In this document: one piece after another, positions 12,216 to 24,522 of the stretch
How the letters are laid out: each line of letters starts with the position of its first letter
Position numbering within the stretch: the stretch's first letter is position 1
NCBI GenBank assembly: GCA_030686995.1
Contig: CM060698.1
Location: 142,805,106-142,869,105, forward strand
From: Artemisia argyi
Taxonomy: Eukaryota > Streptophyta > Magnoliopsida > Asterales > Asteraceae
DNA length: 64,000 bases
Direction: 5' to 3'
The notes under the pieces: model-generated
Told to the model about the DNA's origin: nothing
What the model saw: only the letters and a program-made list of their open reading frames with translations
Database searches by the model: none
Program-made: the position numbers and the translations under genes

Positions 12216-14144
12216 AAAGGTATGGTAATAGTCGAATATCAAAGGAAATTGATATAGCAGTCGAATATTAATAGGAATTGAGATAGTAATCGCAATCATA
12301 GCCTAGTAGGTAATCGGTTGTTGTACCTAGTGTTTATTGACTTCATACTTATGTTATTTCGGATACAAATAAGTCCACTTATTTATAATTCTTTATTTAC
12401 ATAGAGAGGCATCCCAAACAATGTAAATAGGGAAATATAAACTTATGGTTTAGTGATTTACAATGTCTTTATTTAAATGAAAAGGCATCCCAATCCATTC
12501 AAATAATTACAAATCATCCTACACAACATTCATACTTAGTCGGTGAGTTACAAGGTAGGGTATTACGAGATGATACTGGTGTTCCAAAAGTACAAGATGA
12601 ATATTCAATCTTGTAAAGCTGATGAGGGTGCTTGTGATGTAACTAAGGATGATTTGAGCTTTAAAAGTGCATCAAGATCTATTAATGAGCTTGTGTTTGC
12701 CACGGTTGTGAAGGTAATGTTGTGATATGTTGATGAACAAAAGTGCTTAGTGTATGCTTAACATTAATACTCTTAGGTATAGATGTTGAGTTTGCTTTAA
12801 AAATCTTAAGAGATTTTAAAAGTTTATGATGGAATGGTATCTTTAGGACCTAAACAGGATAGTACTTCTACAGGATGAAGAGAAGGATTGGTAACTATCC
12901 CAAGATAGTAATTCGGATTATCTCATAAATGAAAAATTTCAAGAATGAATTTAGATCATACAAATAAGGTGTTAAGATCTTGCTGAGTGGTAAGGCACTA
13001 TCGTGTCTCTAGATAGTTTTAATGTATTCTGGTGGTTTATCGTGTTCATGTAGGAAATCAACCTAAACATAACCCTAGTACAACTATTCTCAGTATTGGA
13101 AAATTTTAAGTCGAATATAGTTAGTCAGACTATATTCCACTGTCCCAAGGTTAAATATAGGTGACTAGTCTATATTTAGCCAAGGTTCGATAAAATTTTC
13201 AAATACCTAAATTAGGTATACTTTTGATATGTCCGTTGCTTTCGGGAAACTGTCCACTAAACAAAGGCGATGTCAAACCCTTCAATTGCAAGTCCCGACC
13301 ATACAAGACTTGTAACCCATGTTTTCACATTCCATTGCATAGAAGATAGTAAGGGTAGGTACGTATGGAAAGGAAGTTTTAAGTAGTTCTAAAATAGAAC
13401 ATACTTGGCCAGGATCACGAACTTTTAATAATGAAGGTTTCAGAAGAAAACTTTGATGAATGTAGAGCTGAACTTCAGCTTTTGTAGGTGATGGATTAGT
13501 TTGTCCTTTAAAAATCTCATATTTCTATTTAGAAATCGATAGGTTGTGACGGGTTTTTGATATCATATGAAATGATATTGATGATGTGATGGAATAATTT
13601 TAGAGACCATTGCACAAAACACAATGTCTCGAGAGTTGGTTAGACCATTGTGCAATTCACAATGTCTGGGAAGTAGGTTAACCCATTGTGTGACACAAAA
13701 CATTTGAGAAATGGTTAAGACCATTGTATAATACAATGTCTTGGAAAATGAATGAGACCATTGTATCTCACAATGTCTTGGAAAATGAATGAGACCATTG
13801 TATCTCACAATGTCTTGGAAAATGAATGTTGGAGTAGGAACATGATTGGGAGAATGTGATTGTGTCGAAATGCCCTAGAATAGGCATACGCAGATATGTT
13901 TAGTCCATTGTTTAGATAAATGATTGAAAATAAACCAAGTTTATATATCAATATACTAATGCTTACGGGGAATTGCTCAAAATGGGTATATATGAATATA
14001 CTAATATGTTTGTGTATCATAACATGCTTACTAAATCCATAATCGTCTGGAGGATGGAAGACACGGAGAGCGGAAGGCTATAAAATGTTTTTGTTTGTGA
14101 TTGTAGTTATAGTTTAGGTCTCAATTAGACCCGTTTCTCTATAA
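12216..14144 (-). other. Non-coding interior of the Tekay-like element
   Basis: About 1.9 kb between the integrase remnant and the primer site. It shows no recognisable protein domain on either strand. It may be 5' leader sequence kept from the full element or filler joined during the deletion. A 38-bp minisatellite lies within it. Confidence 0.5.
13605..13829. repeat. Minisatellite, six copies of a 37-38-bp unit
   Basis: Unit starts (GACCATTG or ACCCATTG) lie at about 13605, 13643, 13681, 13719, 13756 and 13793. Each unit contains a small inverted pair, CCATTGT and ACAATG. The last two units are nearly identical (shared TCTCACAATGTCTTGGAAAA), so the array grew most recently at its right end. 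Confidence 0.9.
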
Positions 14145-14161
14145 CCATGGCTCTGGTACCA
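14145..14161 (-). promoter_or_regulatory. Primer-binding site (tRNA-iMet type)
   Basis: On the minus strand TGGTACCAGAGCCATGG follows the 5' LTR after three bases. Relatives use TGGTATCAGAGC, complementary to the 3' end of initiator methionine tRNA, so there is one mismatch. This confirms that the element reads right to left. Confidence 0.88.
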
Positions 14162-14164
14162 ATC

Positions 14165-17100
14165 TGTAACACCCCCAATTCATGGTTGCAGCGGAATTTG
14201 AACTGGGTGTTACTTGACGGCACAATAGTCACAATAATAGAAAACGAACTCCAATTGAGTCGTTTTAAAAGATTTATCATTCAAATTATATAAATATCAG
14301 AGATTACAAAATGAGGTCCCAATTGGTTCCATGTTTACAATTTACATTAAATGAGTTTTGAATGATAATAAAATTTATAGCCCTCTTGAGTATCCGTGTC
14401 CTTCCGTGCCATCCTTGATCGTCATGAACCTGAAATACATGCTTGAGAGGTCAACACAAAGGTTGAGTGATATTCATAGAGTTTGTTAAATCGTTTGAAT
14501 ACAATATGTTGGTAGTGTGAGTTATAGGCTCACACCAATGTTTGGAAAACAAAACAGGTAGGCTACGTTATTATACGCCCGGAACAGTTATTATACACTA
14601 AGCTTATGACACCATAACGTTAACGTGTACCAATATCGATCGGCAGATTTATCCCGGTAGGTACTTTGCTAACATACCTAAATCTCAAATATTAATGCAT
14701 TTGTTTGAACTTAGTCAATACAAATGGGATTCGTCAATCCCAATAGGCCTATTATTAATATTCGCGCTCACTATTGCTAGTGACTAAATGGTTCATAATA
14801 AAGGATCTCGGTTTAGCAAGGTTGGTACTTAGTGATAATAAAACAATCAGGCAAGCATACAATTTAGAAACATTGTGCTCGGTTAAAATAGCATGTATTC
14901 CCCCCAAGGGTTTGTAAAACAATTAAGTAATGGAAAATGGGGCTATGAACTCACCTTAAGTAAGATAGCAAGTAATGAATGTAACGGTCGAATCGTGAAG
15001 GTTTCTACGAGCAACCTATAATAGAATGTCGCGACTTAGGATCGGAGTAAAGAATATGAAGTAGTGCCTATATATATATCTTGCATTTAGTCCATGATGT
15101 GGTATGATGTATATTGTATGTCTTTGAAAGAAAAGATTCATGAACATGTATGTTTGGTATATCGTTTACTACCGTTCGGGCTGACATATTTCAGAAGCCA
15201 TGTTAGTAAGCGTTCGAGGAGCCAGGACACTTTAACTCGTAAATCCACAACTCAACTCGACGGCTTACATAATGAACTCCTCACATGAGGCTCCCTACTA
15301 TTGTAGTAGTTGATGAAATATATAGATATAAGTTTTGATCCGAAAGTTACATGTCCGATATTTGTATAAACTTAGGAAAGTTTATTTGTACATGAAGATT
15401 GTTATTAGGGGTAGTTTCATAAGTCTTGTATGACCATTTTCTCTTGGTAATATCTCATGGTTCATTTTTAAGTGAAGTAGATCCAAATTGCTTGTTCAAG
15501 TTATCGCCTAATTCATTGTTTCATGTTTACGCCTAGGTAAGTTGGTATGGTCATTTCGTCATGGCCTAGCCATGACCTTTAGTCCTTGTTTCAAGGTCAT
15601 GAGACACAACCTTGGCTCTAGCCATGGTTGTGGTCTTGATTATAGGTCATAAGACCCCTTTGGTCTTCATAAACCATAACCTATATGTAATGACTTTGTC
15701 TAAAAATGGGCTGTTTAGAATTTGAAGAAATTTATCACTCGGAAAGCGTTTTCAGGGCTCGAGCTTCTTTGTTCCTGAACGAAAACGTCGTTCCGGACAA
15801 CTTTCGTGTTTTAACTTTTTGATGAATCGGATCAGAAGTGGGACTTTCAAAACCCAAATTTGATCAGAATGGTATTTGGCAGTTTGCCGAAAAGTTTTGG
15901 TAACTTCAAATGGGCGTAACTTTTGACTCGTATACTCGTTTTAGGTGGTTCAAATTGCTATGGTTTCCTTGTTAAGTCCTCTACTGTAATATGTAATGAT
16001 CCAATATCATAATTTTACTATTTTGGTCGTGGTTTTCCAAGAAAGTCACTAGTTTGCTTGTTTTATGAACTTATATTAACAATCAATTACAACAACTTGT
16101 TTTACTCACTTTTATACATCATGGACATGATAACAAGACAATATATAGCACAAATAGTATGTAAATAACATGAACATGATTATTTAACAAGAATCAAGTT
16201 AGGGTTTGGCTCACAACTTTTGGCTTTCAAAGATGAAAGGAAGTTAACATGTAAGGATAGGACTTTGATAGACTTGCTTCAACCCACTTCACTTCATGCA
16301 ATCTTTCTACCCTTGTAATCTTGAAAGATGGATGATGAAGGTTGAGGTGACTTGAGTGGATTCAAACTCAAGAGAAATCACCAAGTATATGAAGTTATGG
16401 AAGTGTTTGATGAATGATAACCTAACTAGAGTTTCTACCTTGAAGAAGCACTCGAATCATGCATGAAACTAGAAGGAAATGAGCAAAGGATGGTGTGGTT
16501 TTGGTGTTTGGTATCCACGGCAACAAAGGGGAGGGGAGGGGAGTATTTATAGGTCCATGGAGGAGGTTAGGAAGCTTACTAGGAAAGTGTTACAACTTGG
16601 TGATCAAGTTGTAAATAAGTGTTGATTTAAGGGTAAATTCATGAGATGAAGCCACATGGGTGTGACTCCCCCCTCCTAGGGCGGTTTGGTCAAGCTTGGG
16701 GAGCAAGTGTGGACTTTTCTTGGTATTATCCAAGATACTTGGTTAGTTTTGACTCCGGGAAATGCCAATCGTAAATGATTAAACCTCAAAACGTAAAACC
16801 AGGTGTCGTAAAATTATGGAACTTGAAAGTATTGGTAAACATGTCCATATGTTCCATAATAAAATATAAAATGAGTGGTAGGATCTATCGGGTGCTAAAA
16901 CCCTGCTAAAAACTGGAAACACGGGTCTAAAACGCGTAATACGTAAAACGTACGAATATTGCGTAAAATTGAGAAAAGTAAAATGTTACTTTTCTAATGT
17001 GATAAAAATGATTTAAAATGACTTATAATGTCTAGACTGGGCTCAGTCTAGTGTCGGTTGGTATTATATGTCTTTTAGACATCAAACCGTAAGCCTAAAA

Positions 17101-17662
17101 ATTAAGGAATGATTTATAACATCAAGGGATGATTTTTGGTCAATGGAGGAGGGAAAAATATGTTGACTTTTTCTAATAAGTTGAAAACTCAAATCGTCTT
17201 AGAAACGCGTTTTGTGGTCTAACGGTTAATCGCCCAAACGGTTAAGCGTGCTCATGCGAGAGTAGTACAGGCTTGGGTGACCTGCCGGGAAGTCTTTGGT
17301 CATGTTTTTCTCAGTCACGATTAATTCTCAAATAAATCATGGGTGTGTCAAACATTTTTCTGATGCAGGGTCACTTAACGCGGTCGAGTTTCGTTGTACG
17401 TAGAATTTCTGAATGACGTTTTACCCTAAAACGTGTAATTCCGTGTAATTCCTTAATAACTTTCACGAAAATGATCTGACGAATGTCAAACATTTAATTT
17501 GCCATGGAAATGATTTATCACTTGAGAATATCAAATAAAAATCAACTTTCGGGAAAATTTCGGAAAGAAATGAATAGTAAAAATGAATAGTAACATGAAT
17601 AGTAAAAGTGAATAGTAAATTTTTCGGGAATAGTAATTGACCTGAAATTGCGAATTGTTACA
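14165..17662 (-). repeat. 5' LTR of the Tekay-like element
   Basis: 3498 bp, TGTAACACCC...TTGTTACA, with the same length and offset (5977 bp) as the other LTR throughout. It carries the TATA box at 16551-16544. ATCAC follows at 17663-17667. Confidence 0.95.
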
Positions 17663-17808
17663 ATCACTACTTATAGGCTAAACTACTTTCATGATTCTAA
17701 ACAAACTTGTAGGACGAGTCATACAAATTACCAAATTTACCAAACAAAACCTTAGAGTTTAAGTCACTTTCTAACATTTATCAACAGAGAAAACAGATAG
17801 GGAAGCAG

Positions 17809-20800
17809 TTACTCTATAGTTGAAGACTCGACTGATCTTAATGGAGAAAGCATATAAGGTTTTGGAGGAACATCTAATAACTCTAAGCCCCCTTCTAACA
17901 TTTCAACCACCTTGGTCATTGTCGGACGACTCAAGGAATTCGTTTGTATGCACCACAACCCCACGATAATCATCTTCCTTGCCATCTCACTTTCAACTTC
18001 GCTCACAATCCCGTGCAGTCCAAGTTGTTCTTCATGTAGTTCGATCTTTTTGTAGATCCAATGAGGAAAGTATATTTCACTTGTATGATCAACTTCAACC
18101 TCGGCATTTTTTCTCCCTCCAACCATTTCTAGAATCATAATTCCGTAACTATAAACATCTGATTTGTGTGAGACCCCTCCAAAACTTCTAGAAAATAATT
18201 CAGGAGCAATATATCCGGGCGTCCCTCTCATATCAGTCATGGATATCATGCTTCTTTTCTCGGGGAACAACTTAGCCAGCCCAAAGTCAGATATCTTAGG
18301 ACAAAAATCTTGATCCAATAGAATATTATGGGGCTTGATGTCAAAATGTAAGATCCTTGTGTTACATCCCCTATGCAAGTACTCTAATCCTCGAGCAATC
18401 CCTATTGCAATCTGGTGCAACTTTTCCCACCCAAGATGGCTATTACTTGAAGAACCACGACCATATATGAACTTTTCAAGGGATCCGTTAGGCATAAAAT
18501 CATAGATCAAAGCTCTTCGGCGACCCTCCAAACAGAATCCCACAAGACTTACTATATTGACATGGCAAGTCCTGCCAACGCTTGCAACTTCATTAACAAA
18601 ATCTTTCCCATTTCCTTTTAGTTCACTTAAAATCTTCACTGCCACAAAGTTTCCACCGCTTAGCTCTCCTCTATACACAGAACCGAAACCGCCTTGTCCT
18701 AGTTTGACCTCAAAGGAGTTTGTCATCTTCTTGATTTGTGAATAAGAGTATCTTTTTGGAGCCAGGAACTCTTGATTCTTAAGGAAAATCTCCACATTGT
18801 CATTGTACTGCACCTTGTTTCCCCATCCATATTTCTTCTTTAGACACAAGATTATAATGATTAGTATCGTCACAGTTCCTGCACCAAGAGCTGAAAGAGT
18901 TCGATAGATGTGGCTGTTTATAAAAATTAGAATGGTTAAGGCAACAAAAATTGATGGCGATGACAAATTACCTAAGAGAAGAATCACCCGCATCAAATGT
19001 CTTCCTGTTTCTATACCAAGGAATTGAACCATTCATATATCATGTTAGAAATGTTAGTGCACGATAACTATCAAAATAAGGTGTGATTTATCGCTTTACT
19101 AATAAGATAGAAGGGACATTTCTGGGTTAGGAATGTTTGTGAGTATCCATTTGATTATAAGAAAATAAAGTTGCATCATAGGGAGTGCTCAAATATTCCC
19201 AAAAAAGATGCCTATGTGACATATGTTCCTGAGCGGGAATACCATTCCACCCTCTTCTATTCCTGAAAATTTGGTTCAGATCATTGGGGAATTCTTCCCG
19301 AGCCTTTCCATGTGTTTATGTGTGTGAATCCCCCACCCTTACTGTGAATGTCATCCTGTCACCACTCCCACACCCCCTTACCGTGTTGTGTGTGCATGTG
19401 TGTTGTGTTGTCCATGTGGGAAAACTCAAGCACTCCCCATGCTTGATATAGCCCTATCTAGCTACATACAAATAACTTTTGTCAAACATGATCTTTAGGT
19501 ATAATGTTTGTGAAAAAGAAGATCCTTTTCTTGATAATCGTAGACTGTTTGTGACTTAGGGGTGTTTGGATTAGCTTATTTTATGGGCTTATTGAATTTG
19601 GAAAAGCTATATAAGCTCACTTTTCAGCTTATGAGCTTATGATAATAAGCTTATAGACTTAAATAATCCATAAGCTCGTAAGCAAAAAAAAAAAAAAAAA
19701 GAGCCAATGAGCTTATCTAAATTCAAATATGTCCATAATCCTGGAAAATAAGCTAATCCAAACACCCCTTTCCAGTCTGCAAAGACAATTCTAGTAAAAA
19801 CTGAATAGTAGCACATTGAAGGGGATCGTACCATAAAAGTCTTGCTTCATGCTACATTAGATATAGGCCTCAGAAGATCAATAACTAATATACTAAGTAA
19901 GCCTACTTTGTCTTAAATTAATTACCACAAACATTAGAAATATGAATTCATAGATAAATTAATTAAATGGTTTGGTGAAAAAATATTTACTTTTAAGAGT
20001 TGTAAATAACCAAATACCAATGGTAATAGTAATAGTTGGTTGATAGTGAGTAATCGTTGCATAAGATTTACTCAATTAACTTATGAATACTCGTTTCTGA
20101 CCCTATGTAGAGCTGTGCTTTTATAGGGGTGTGTGTGTGTGTGTGTCCATGCAAATTGCATTCAGCAGGAAACATAATATACAGTTCAGAAGTAAATACC
20201 CTTTTTGTCACACAAACAGTGAAACTGTCCTTTGTTAGCATGACAGCGGCCGCCCTTGTTGTGACACTTTTCACAGGAACGTGTCAATTGAAATGATATA
20301 GAGAACTCACTATAAAGAAGGGAAAATATGGTGGTTGTATGATTTTCTTTATTTACCCATCCCCCTCTCATTGGCAACTGTATTACTTCACATGTATGTG
20401 GGAGACCACTCGGAACTGATGTATTGCTGATCGAATACTCATAGTAAAAATTGTAATCTTTGCATGTGTTGTGGCTATTATAATCAGGTTGGTTAAAATA
20501 GGCATTCATTCCTTCAGCGTAACTGGTATTTTTTGTGCATTTGAAGAGAGTGAGGAAGGGGTTTATTGAAATGGAATATACAAGAGGGTTTGGAGAAGTG
20601 AAACTATTCATAAGCGCCTCACAGCTTGCATTGGTCACAAGTTCTTCAAATGTTGTGTTACGGATCACAAAGGAAGAACTGGAATCAAGCTTGCCAACAA
20701 TTTCATATTTCTTTTCCCCAATTTGAATATTCCCACCTTTTGAATTACATTTGACCTTGATCAACCCACACCGTTCGTCAGTGTCATTGTAAAACGGGTA

Positions 20801-20938
20801 CTTGAACTGGGCAAAACCAGGACAACTAAAACTTTCCGGACAGGTAGGCGTAGACATGTCAGAATGAAGGACAGGTAGACAAGAGAGAAAAACAGACACG
20901 AAAACAAAGACAACAATCATTTCACTATTATCCAACAC
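17809..20938 (-). CDS. LRK10L-type receptor-like kinase
   Basis: Two exons, 20938-20200 and 18890-17809, joined across a GT/AG intron with a split Ala codon, give 606 residues. A signal peptide (VVFVFVSVFLSCLPVLHS) is followed by a cysteine-rich GUB_WAK-like domain (CPGFAQFKYPFY...CGLIKVKC) and a WAK-associated C-terminal domain ending CEKCHNKGGRCHANKGQFHC. One membrane helix lies near 248-263. The kinase domain is intact: GQGGFG at 311-316, Lys332, Glu347, HFD at 428-430, DFG at 448-450 and APE at 475-477. Phe in place of Arg before the catalytic Asp makes it a non-RD kinase, common in immune receptors. The family perceives unknown cell-wall or pathogen signals at the plasma membrane. A second in-frame ATG at 20920 could also start it. 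The substrate and ligand cannot be read from sequence. Confidence 0.93.
19559..19768. mobile_element. Tourist/PIF-Harbinger-like MITE in the kinase intron
   Basis: 210 bp with perfect inverted ends, GGGGTGTTTGGATTAGCTTA at the left and its complement at the right, about 24 bp long. The left flank is TTA and the right flank TTT, close to but not an exact 3-bp duplication. The interior has a 17-base A-run and repeats of AGCTTAT. Confidence 0.85.
20130..20145. repeat. (GT)n microsatellite
   Basis: About eight GT units in the kinase intron, just downstream of the first exon's donor site on the minus strand. Confidence 0.9.
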
Positions 20939-22340
20939 AACAGGTTAGAGAACTATGGGTATTACAGTAACTTACCTGTGTTTTTTAGACTATATAATAC
21001 ATGTTTCACCTCTATGGGTATTACAGTAAGCCAAAGACAGACAATTCTGTCACTATTGCAATTTTTTTTCTTATCGACTAAAACCATCAAGACTTTGACT
21101 TCATTGACTGTTCTCCTCCATTCATTGGCTTATAACCCATTTCAAAGACTAAATGTACATACCCGGAGACTTGGGGCATCTACAATGGGATTACACGGCA
21201 AACGCATAATACCTCACTTACACGGTACAATCCATTATAGCTATTGCTAGGTCACCATACATTTAATAATCGTGCACCTCTGAACAATCGACTTTTATAA
21301 CGGTAAAGGTGGCCCATAAGCATTTTGTTTCGTTTCAAAACCCTTTCATTGCATCATCTTTAATACTTAAAATATAGATATGCATGCATTGTTGCTATTA
21401 GTCAGATATTGTATTGCTATTTTGTTAGTTTTTTTTTTGGGTAAACATACATATGCTTTCATGCAAAGCAACTGTTTTTTTTTTTTTTTTTAATTTTATT
21501 TTATTTTATTTTATTTTATTTTATAGCTTATCAAAATTTGGTTCTTAGAAAAAGGCTAATAATGTGGTAATCTATTAAATTATGTTAAGTTCAATGCATT
21601 GCGAAGGTTTTCTATGAAAGTTGATATGTTGAATATGATCCCCATTCTAATCCCATGTTATACGTATCAATTTTGCATCATTCATTATGGTCAAAGACTG
21701 GATTTGGCAAATGCAATAAATGTATAAATATATGATGATAGTTAACTGATGATGAACCTCTAACCCATTACTCAAGTCTTGACTAATCTTAAGTTGACTG
21801 ATTTTTGTCAGGATTGATCAGCACTTTAATTTTCCTATAATATTGTTAGAGGCCATTTCTTTTTATTGTTAATTGTCCGAGTGTTAAAGCAAGTAGCACC
21901 AAGTAATATTTAAAATTTTTTTCTTGTTAAATGCTTTATATCAACAAGCCAAAGAAAACCCACTACTTCCCATTCGGATGCAACAAGAGAAAAGGGACTC
22001 ATTTGACTTTAAATCCACTTATTCAAAAAAAAAAAACAAAAAAAAAAAAAAAAAGGCCTAAGTCTCCAATTTTTTTGGGAAGGTTGGTGTGGCCACATTA
22101 GGGTTGTTTGCGCCAAACACAAATTAAACTTGAACTCTCACATTCCATTAGTATTTTGGTTCCAATGTATCTTATAATGAGTTAACAAATTAAGTATGGT
22201 GTACTTGTCATTTATTTGGACTCAAGGTGTTTCTTGGTAGACATGCATCGGTTCTTTTCTATATTTGTATTTTTTTGCCGTTAATATCAGGACACAAGAA
22301 AGTATGTTCAAAATTTTCATTTCTTGAGTTTAGTACATAA
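20939..22340. other. Kinase 5' flank and intergenic DNA
   Basis: A minus-strand TATTATATAG near 21000-20991 could be the kinase TATA box. The stretch also has a (TTTTA)n tract at about 21492-21525 and an A-run near 22027-22055. No coding sequence recognised. Confidence 0.45.
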
Positions 22341-22691
22341 AGAGCACCGGGTATCATGTGAGCATTTAACACGTTATTGGTATGCACCTCAGTGCCACAT
22401 CATACCCCTCCCAATAACACACCAATCACTCAAACACTCTCCCTCATAACACACCACTAACATATTATTAGGTCCCACAAAATACCTCACTAAAAATACC
22501 CACATACTCACAATAAAAAAAGAAAAAAAGAAAGAAAAAAAAAAAAAAAAAGGGACAAATGGCGTGAGCCACTGAACCAACTCAAAACATATTTTGCTTG
22601 TAGTTGGCGTATTGCATGGTAAGGTGAATGGCACGTTATTGGTTAAAAAATGAACAAATGGCGTGTAAATAATAAGGATACCGCGTGCTCT
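22341..22691. mobile_element. Short inverted-repeat element (MITE-like), 351 bp
   Basis: The ends AGAGCACCGGGTAT and ATACCGCGTGCTCT are inverted copies with two mismatches. Internal ACGTTATTGGT copies near 22371 and 22633 are in the same orientation. No clear target duplication. Class undecided. Confidence 0.6.
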
Positions 22692-22826
22692 AAAGCATGC
22701 ATGTTTTTTCTTAAAACTTAAAAAAAATCTTATAATGAGTAATGTTTAACCACCAATATATCCTTTCAAACTTAAATTCTCACATGAAAATTCAAATAAT
22801 ATTTCCTTAATAAAATAGTTGCCTTA

Positions 22827-23173
22827 AGAGCTTAAGGTACCCTACGCCAAAAGAGGCGTTTCTTGAAAAACGCAACCCGACAGCGACAAGAGGGTATCGA
22901 CCCTCGCGTTTTCAAATCCTGAGTCGTCGAGATGGTCTCAGAAAACGCCACCCAACGACGCTAAGAGGGCACCGGCCCTCGCGTTTTACCTTTTTTGTCG
23001 CATTTTTGGTGTTGTGGGGTCCAAGGGTGTAAGACGACACCAGAAACGGGTGTTATAGGAGTAAGTGGTGTTTTAGTGTTGTGGTGAATTATGATGTTAT
23101 GGGAAAAGGTGCTAGTGTAATAGCAATTTTTCCCATGTCACCAACGAGGTGACGCTAGGGTACCTAATGCTCT
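22827..23173. mobile_element. Short inverted-repeat element (MITE-like), 347 bp
   Basis: The left end AGAGCTTAAGGTACCCTA pairs with the right end TAGGGTACCTAATGCTCT. The interior is unusually GC-rich for this region and holds two diverged copies of an AAGAGGG...GGCCCTCGCGTTTT-like block (about 22887-22911 and 22960-22988). No convincing target duplication. Confidence 0.65.
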
Positions 23174-24050
23174 AACAATTCTCACCCAAATTTTCAAAAA
23201 ATGCATGACAACTTTTGAAAACTTTTTTATAATACAATTACTAAAAAAATTTAAAAATTGATCCATAAATTCTATTATTTTAGACAACATATTACAACAT
23301 CTTTTTTTATTATTCTATTAGTTCATAATTGATGAAAATAAATAAACACACAACTATAAAAACTTGCCACTATAAAATCTCGTTGTTATGCACGGGTATT
23401 CATTTAATACTACTACATATTTAATACTACTACATATAAGGAGAAAATGTATTTACTTAAAATTCCCAAAATGAAAACTAGAAAATGACTAATATACCCC
23501 TTGTGATTAATACGTAGTATATGAACGAGGGGAGGGCATGCCGCGTTGCGTCGGGGTGTTTGCCAGTTTTTTATAATTGTCGTACTGAATCAGAGACGTA
23601 ACGGATACTTTCATTACGACTGTTGTTTACAAAAACATGCGCATGCTTGGCATCCTGGTAGACATTATATAGAGGTGCAAGTGTTGTTTGTATTTTTGGA
23701 CCAGATACTTCTACCCTTACTTATGGTAGCTTCATCCCTAGAACCATTTTGGCTCTGCTTATAGAGCTGTCATGTTGTTCATGGGTTAACAGTACAAACT
23801 TACTCCTTTTTTTTCTTTCTTTCTTTTTCGTTTTTTTTTTTTAAAGTAAATCATTAATTAGAGAATATCCAATAAAATGCAGAGTCTGAATTTGGGCGGC
23901 ATTCATTTAAGAGTAAAGGTGTAATCTTGTGGACCGTAAAAAGCAAAACCATCAAGCTTTTTTAATCCTAAATGGTCAAATAGAGAAGAGTAAAAAAACA
24001 TAATATTGCAACTTATTAACGTCCTACAATGAAAACCAATTCTAGTACAA

Positions 24051-24094
<44 letters not shown>

Positions 24095-24460
24095 TTCATA
24101 TGGGTAAATAATGATTCCTAGAAGCGAGTAGAAAAGTTTATATAACTTACGATATATAAAGTCTTTAAAATTAGTGGACCAGTTTAATGGGTTAATTTTA
24201 GTGCAGCCCGTGAAAAGAATATACAACTTTGGTGGACTTCATTATTGGGCTCCAAGTTATATTATTAAAAAATTTTTGGCTCATCATACCTCTTTTAGTA
24301 TAAGACAAGTTTCGACTTGCACATGATGCATCATAATCTGTACCCATGAGAGTGCTGACTAGATAATATGAGTCATATGCCCAGTCATCACCTTTGTCCA
24401 TGCTGGCAGCTCCATGTGGCAGCTACATTTCGACCTTTATCTAAAAAATTTGACACAAGT
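23174..24460. other. Intergenic DNA with a Helitron-like hairpin and T-run
   Basis: It holds a GC-rich GCCGCGTTGCGTCGGGG stretch at 23541-23557, resembling inverted Helitron end motifs found elsewhere in the window, and a T-run at 24056-24091. No supported gene. Confidence 0.4.
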
Positions 24461-24522
24461 GAGAATCGAACCCTGGTCTCCCATGTAAACAAACAACAAT
24501 CCAACCACTAGACCAAAGTGGT
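24461..24522 (-). mobile_element. tRNA-derived SINE head
   Basis: On the minus strand this segment has a pol III A-box-like TGGTCTAGTGGTTGG (from about 24517) and a B-box-like GGTTCGATTCTC (24472-24461) at tRNA-like spacing. It does not fold as an intact tRNA, because the acceptor and anticodon arms are not supported. The downstream SINE body (toward lower coordinates) has no clear tail, so the 3' limit is not drawn. Confidence 0.6.

Larger units (their letters stand above)
8188..17662 (-). mobile_element. Young Tekay-like Ty3/gypsy element with deleted interior
   Basis: Two LTRs of exactly 3498 bp flank a 2479-bp interior. The element is bounded by TG...CA and by ATCAC at 8183-8187 and 17663-17667. 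Orientation is set by a minus-strand integrase remnant next to the left LTR and by a tRNA-iMet-type primer site next to the right LTR. Comparing the LTRs by eye I find about five differences (for example at 8219 and at the terminal TG/CA of the left copy). gag, protease, RT and RNase H are absent, so it must have moved, if at all in this form, with proteins from a full relative. It lies between the HMGA and receptor kinase genes, about 150 bp past the kinase stop codon. Confidence 0.95.

Noticed and set aside
19033..20185. Extra coding exon of the receptor kinase inside its intron
   Set aside because: The frame upstream of 18890 is hydrophobic but would not join in phase, and the 18890 acceptor restores the usual family structure.
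24461..24522. A functional tRNA gene on the minus strand
   Set aside because: A- and B-box-like sequences are present, but acceptor, D and anticodon arms do not form. A SINE head fits better.
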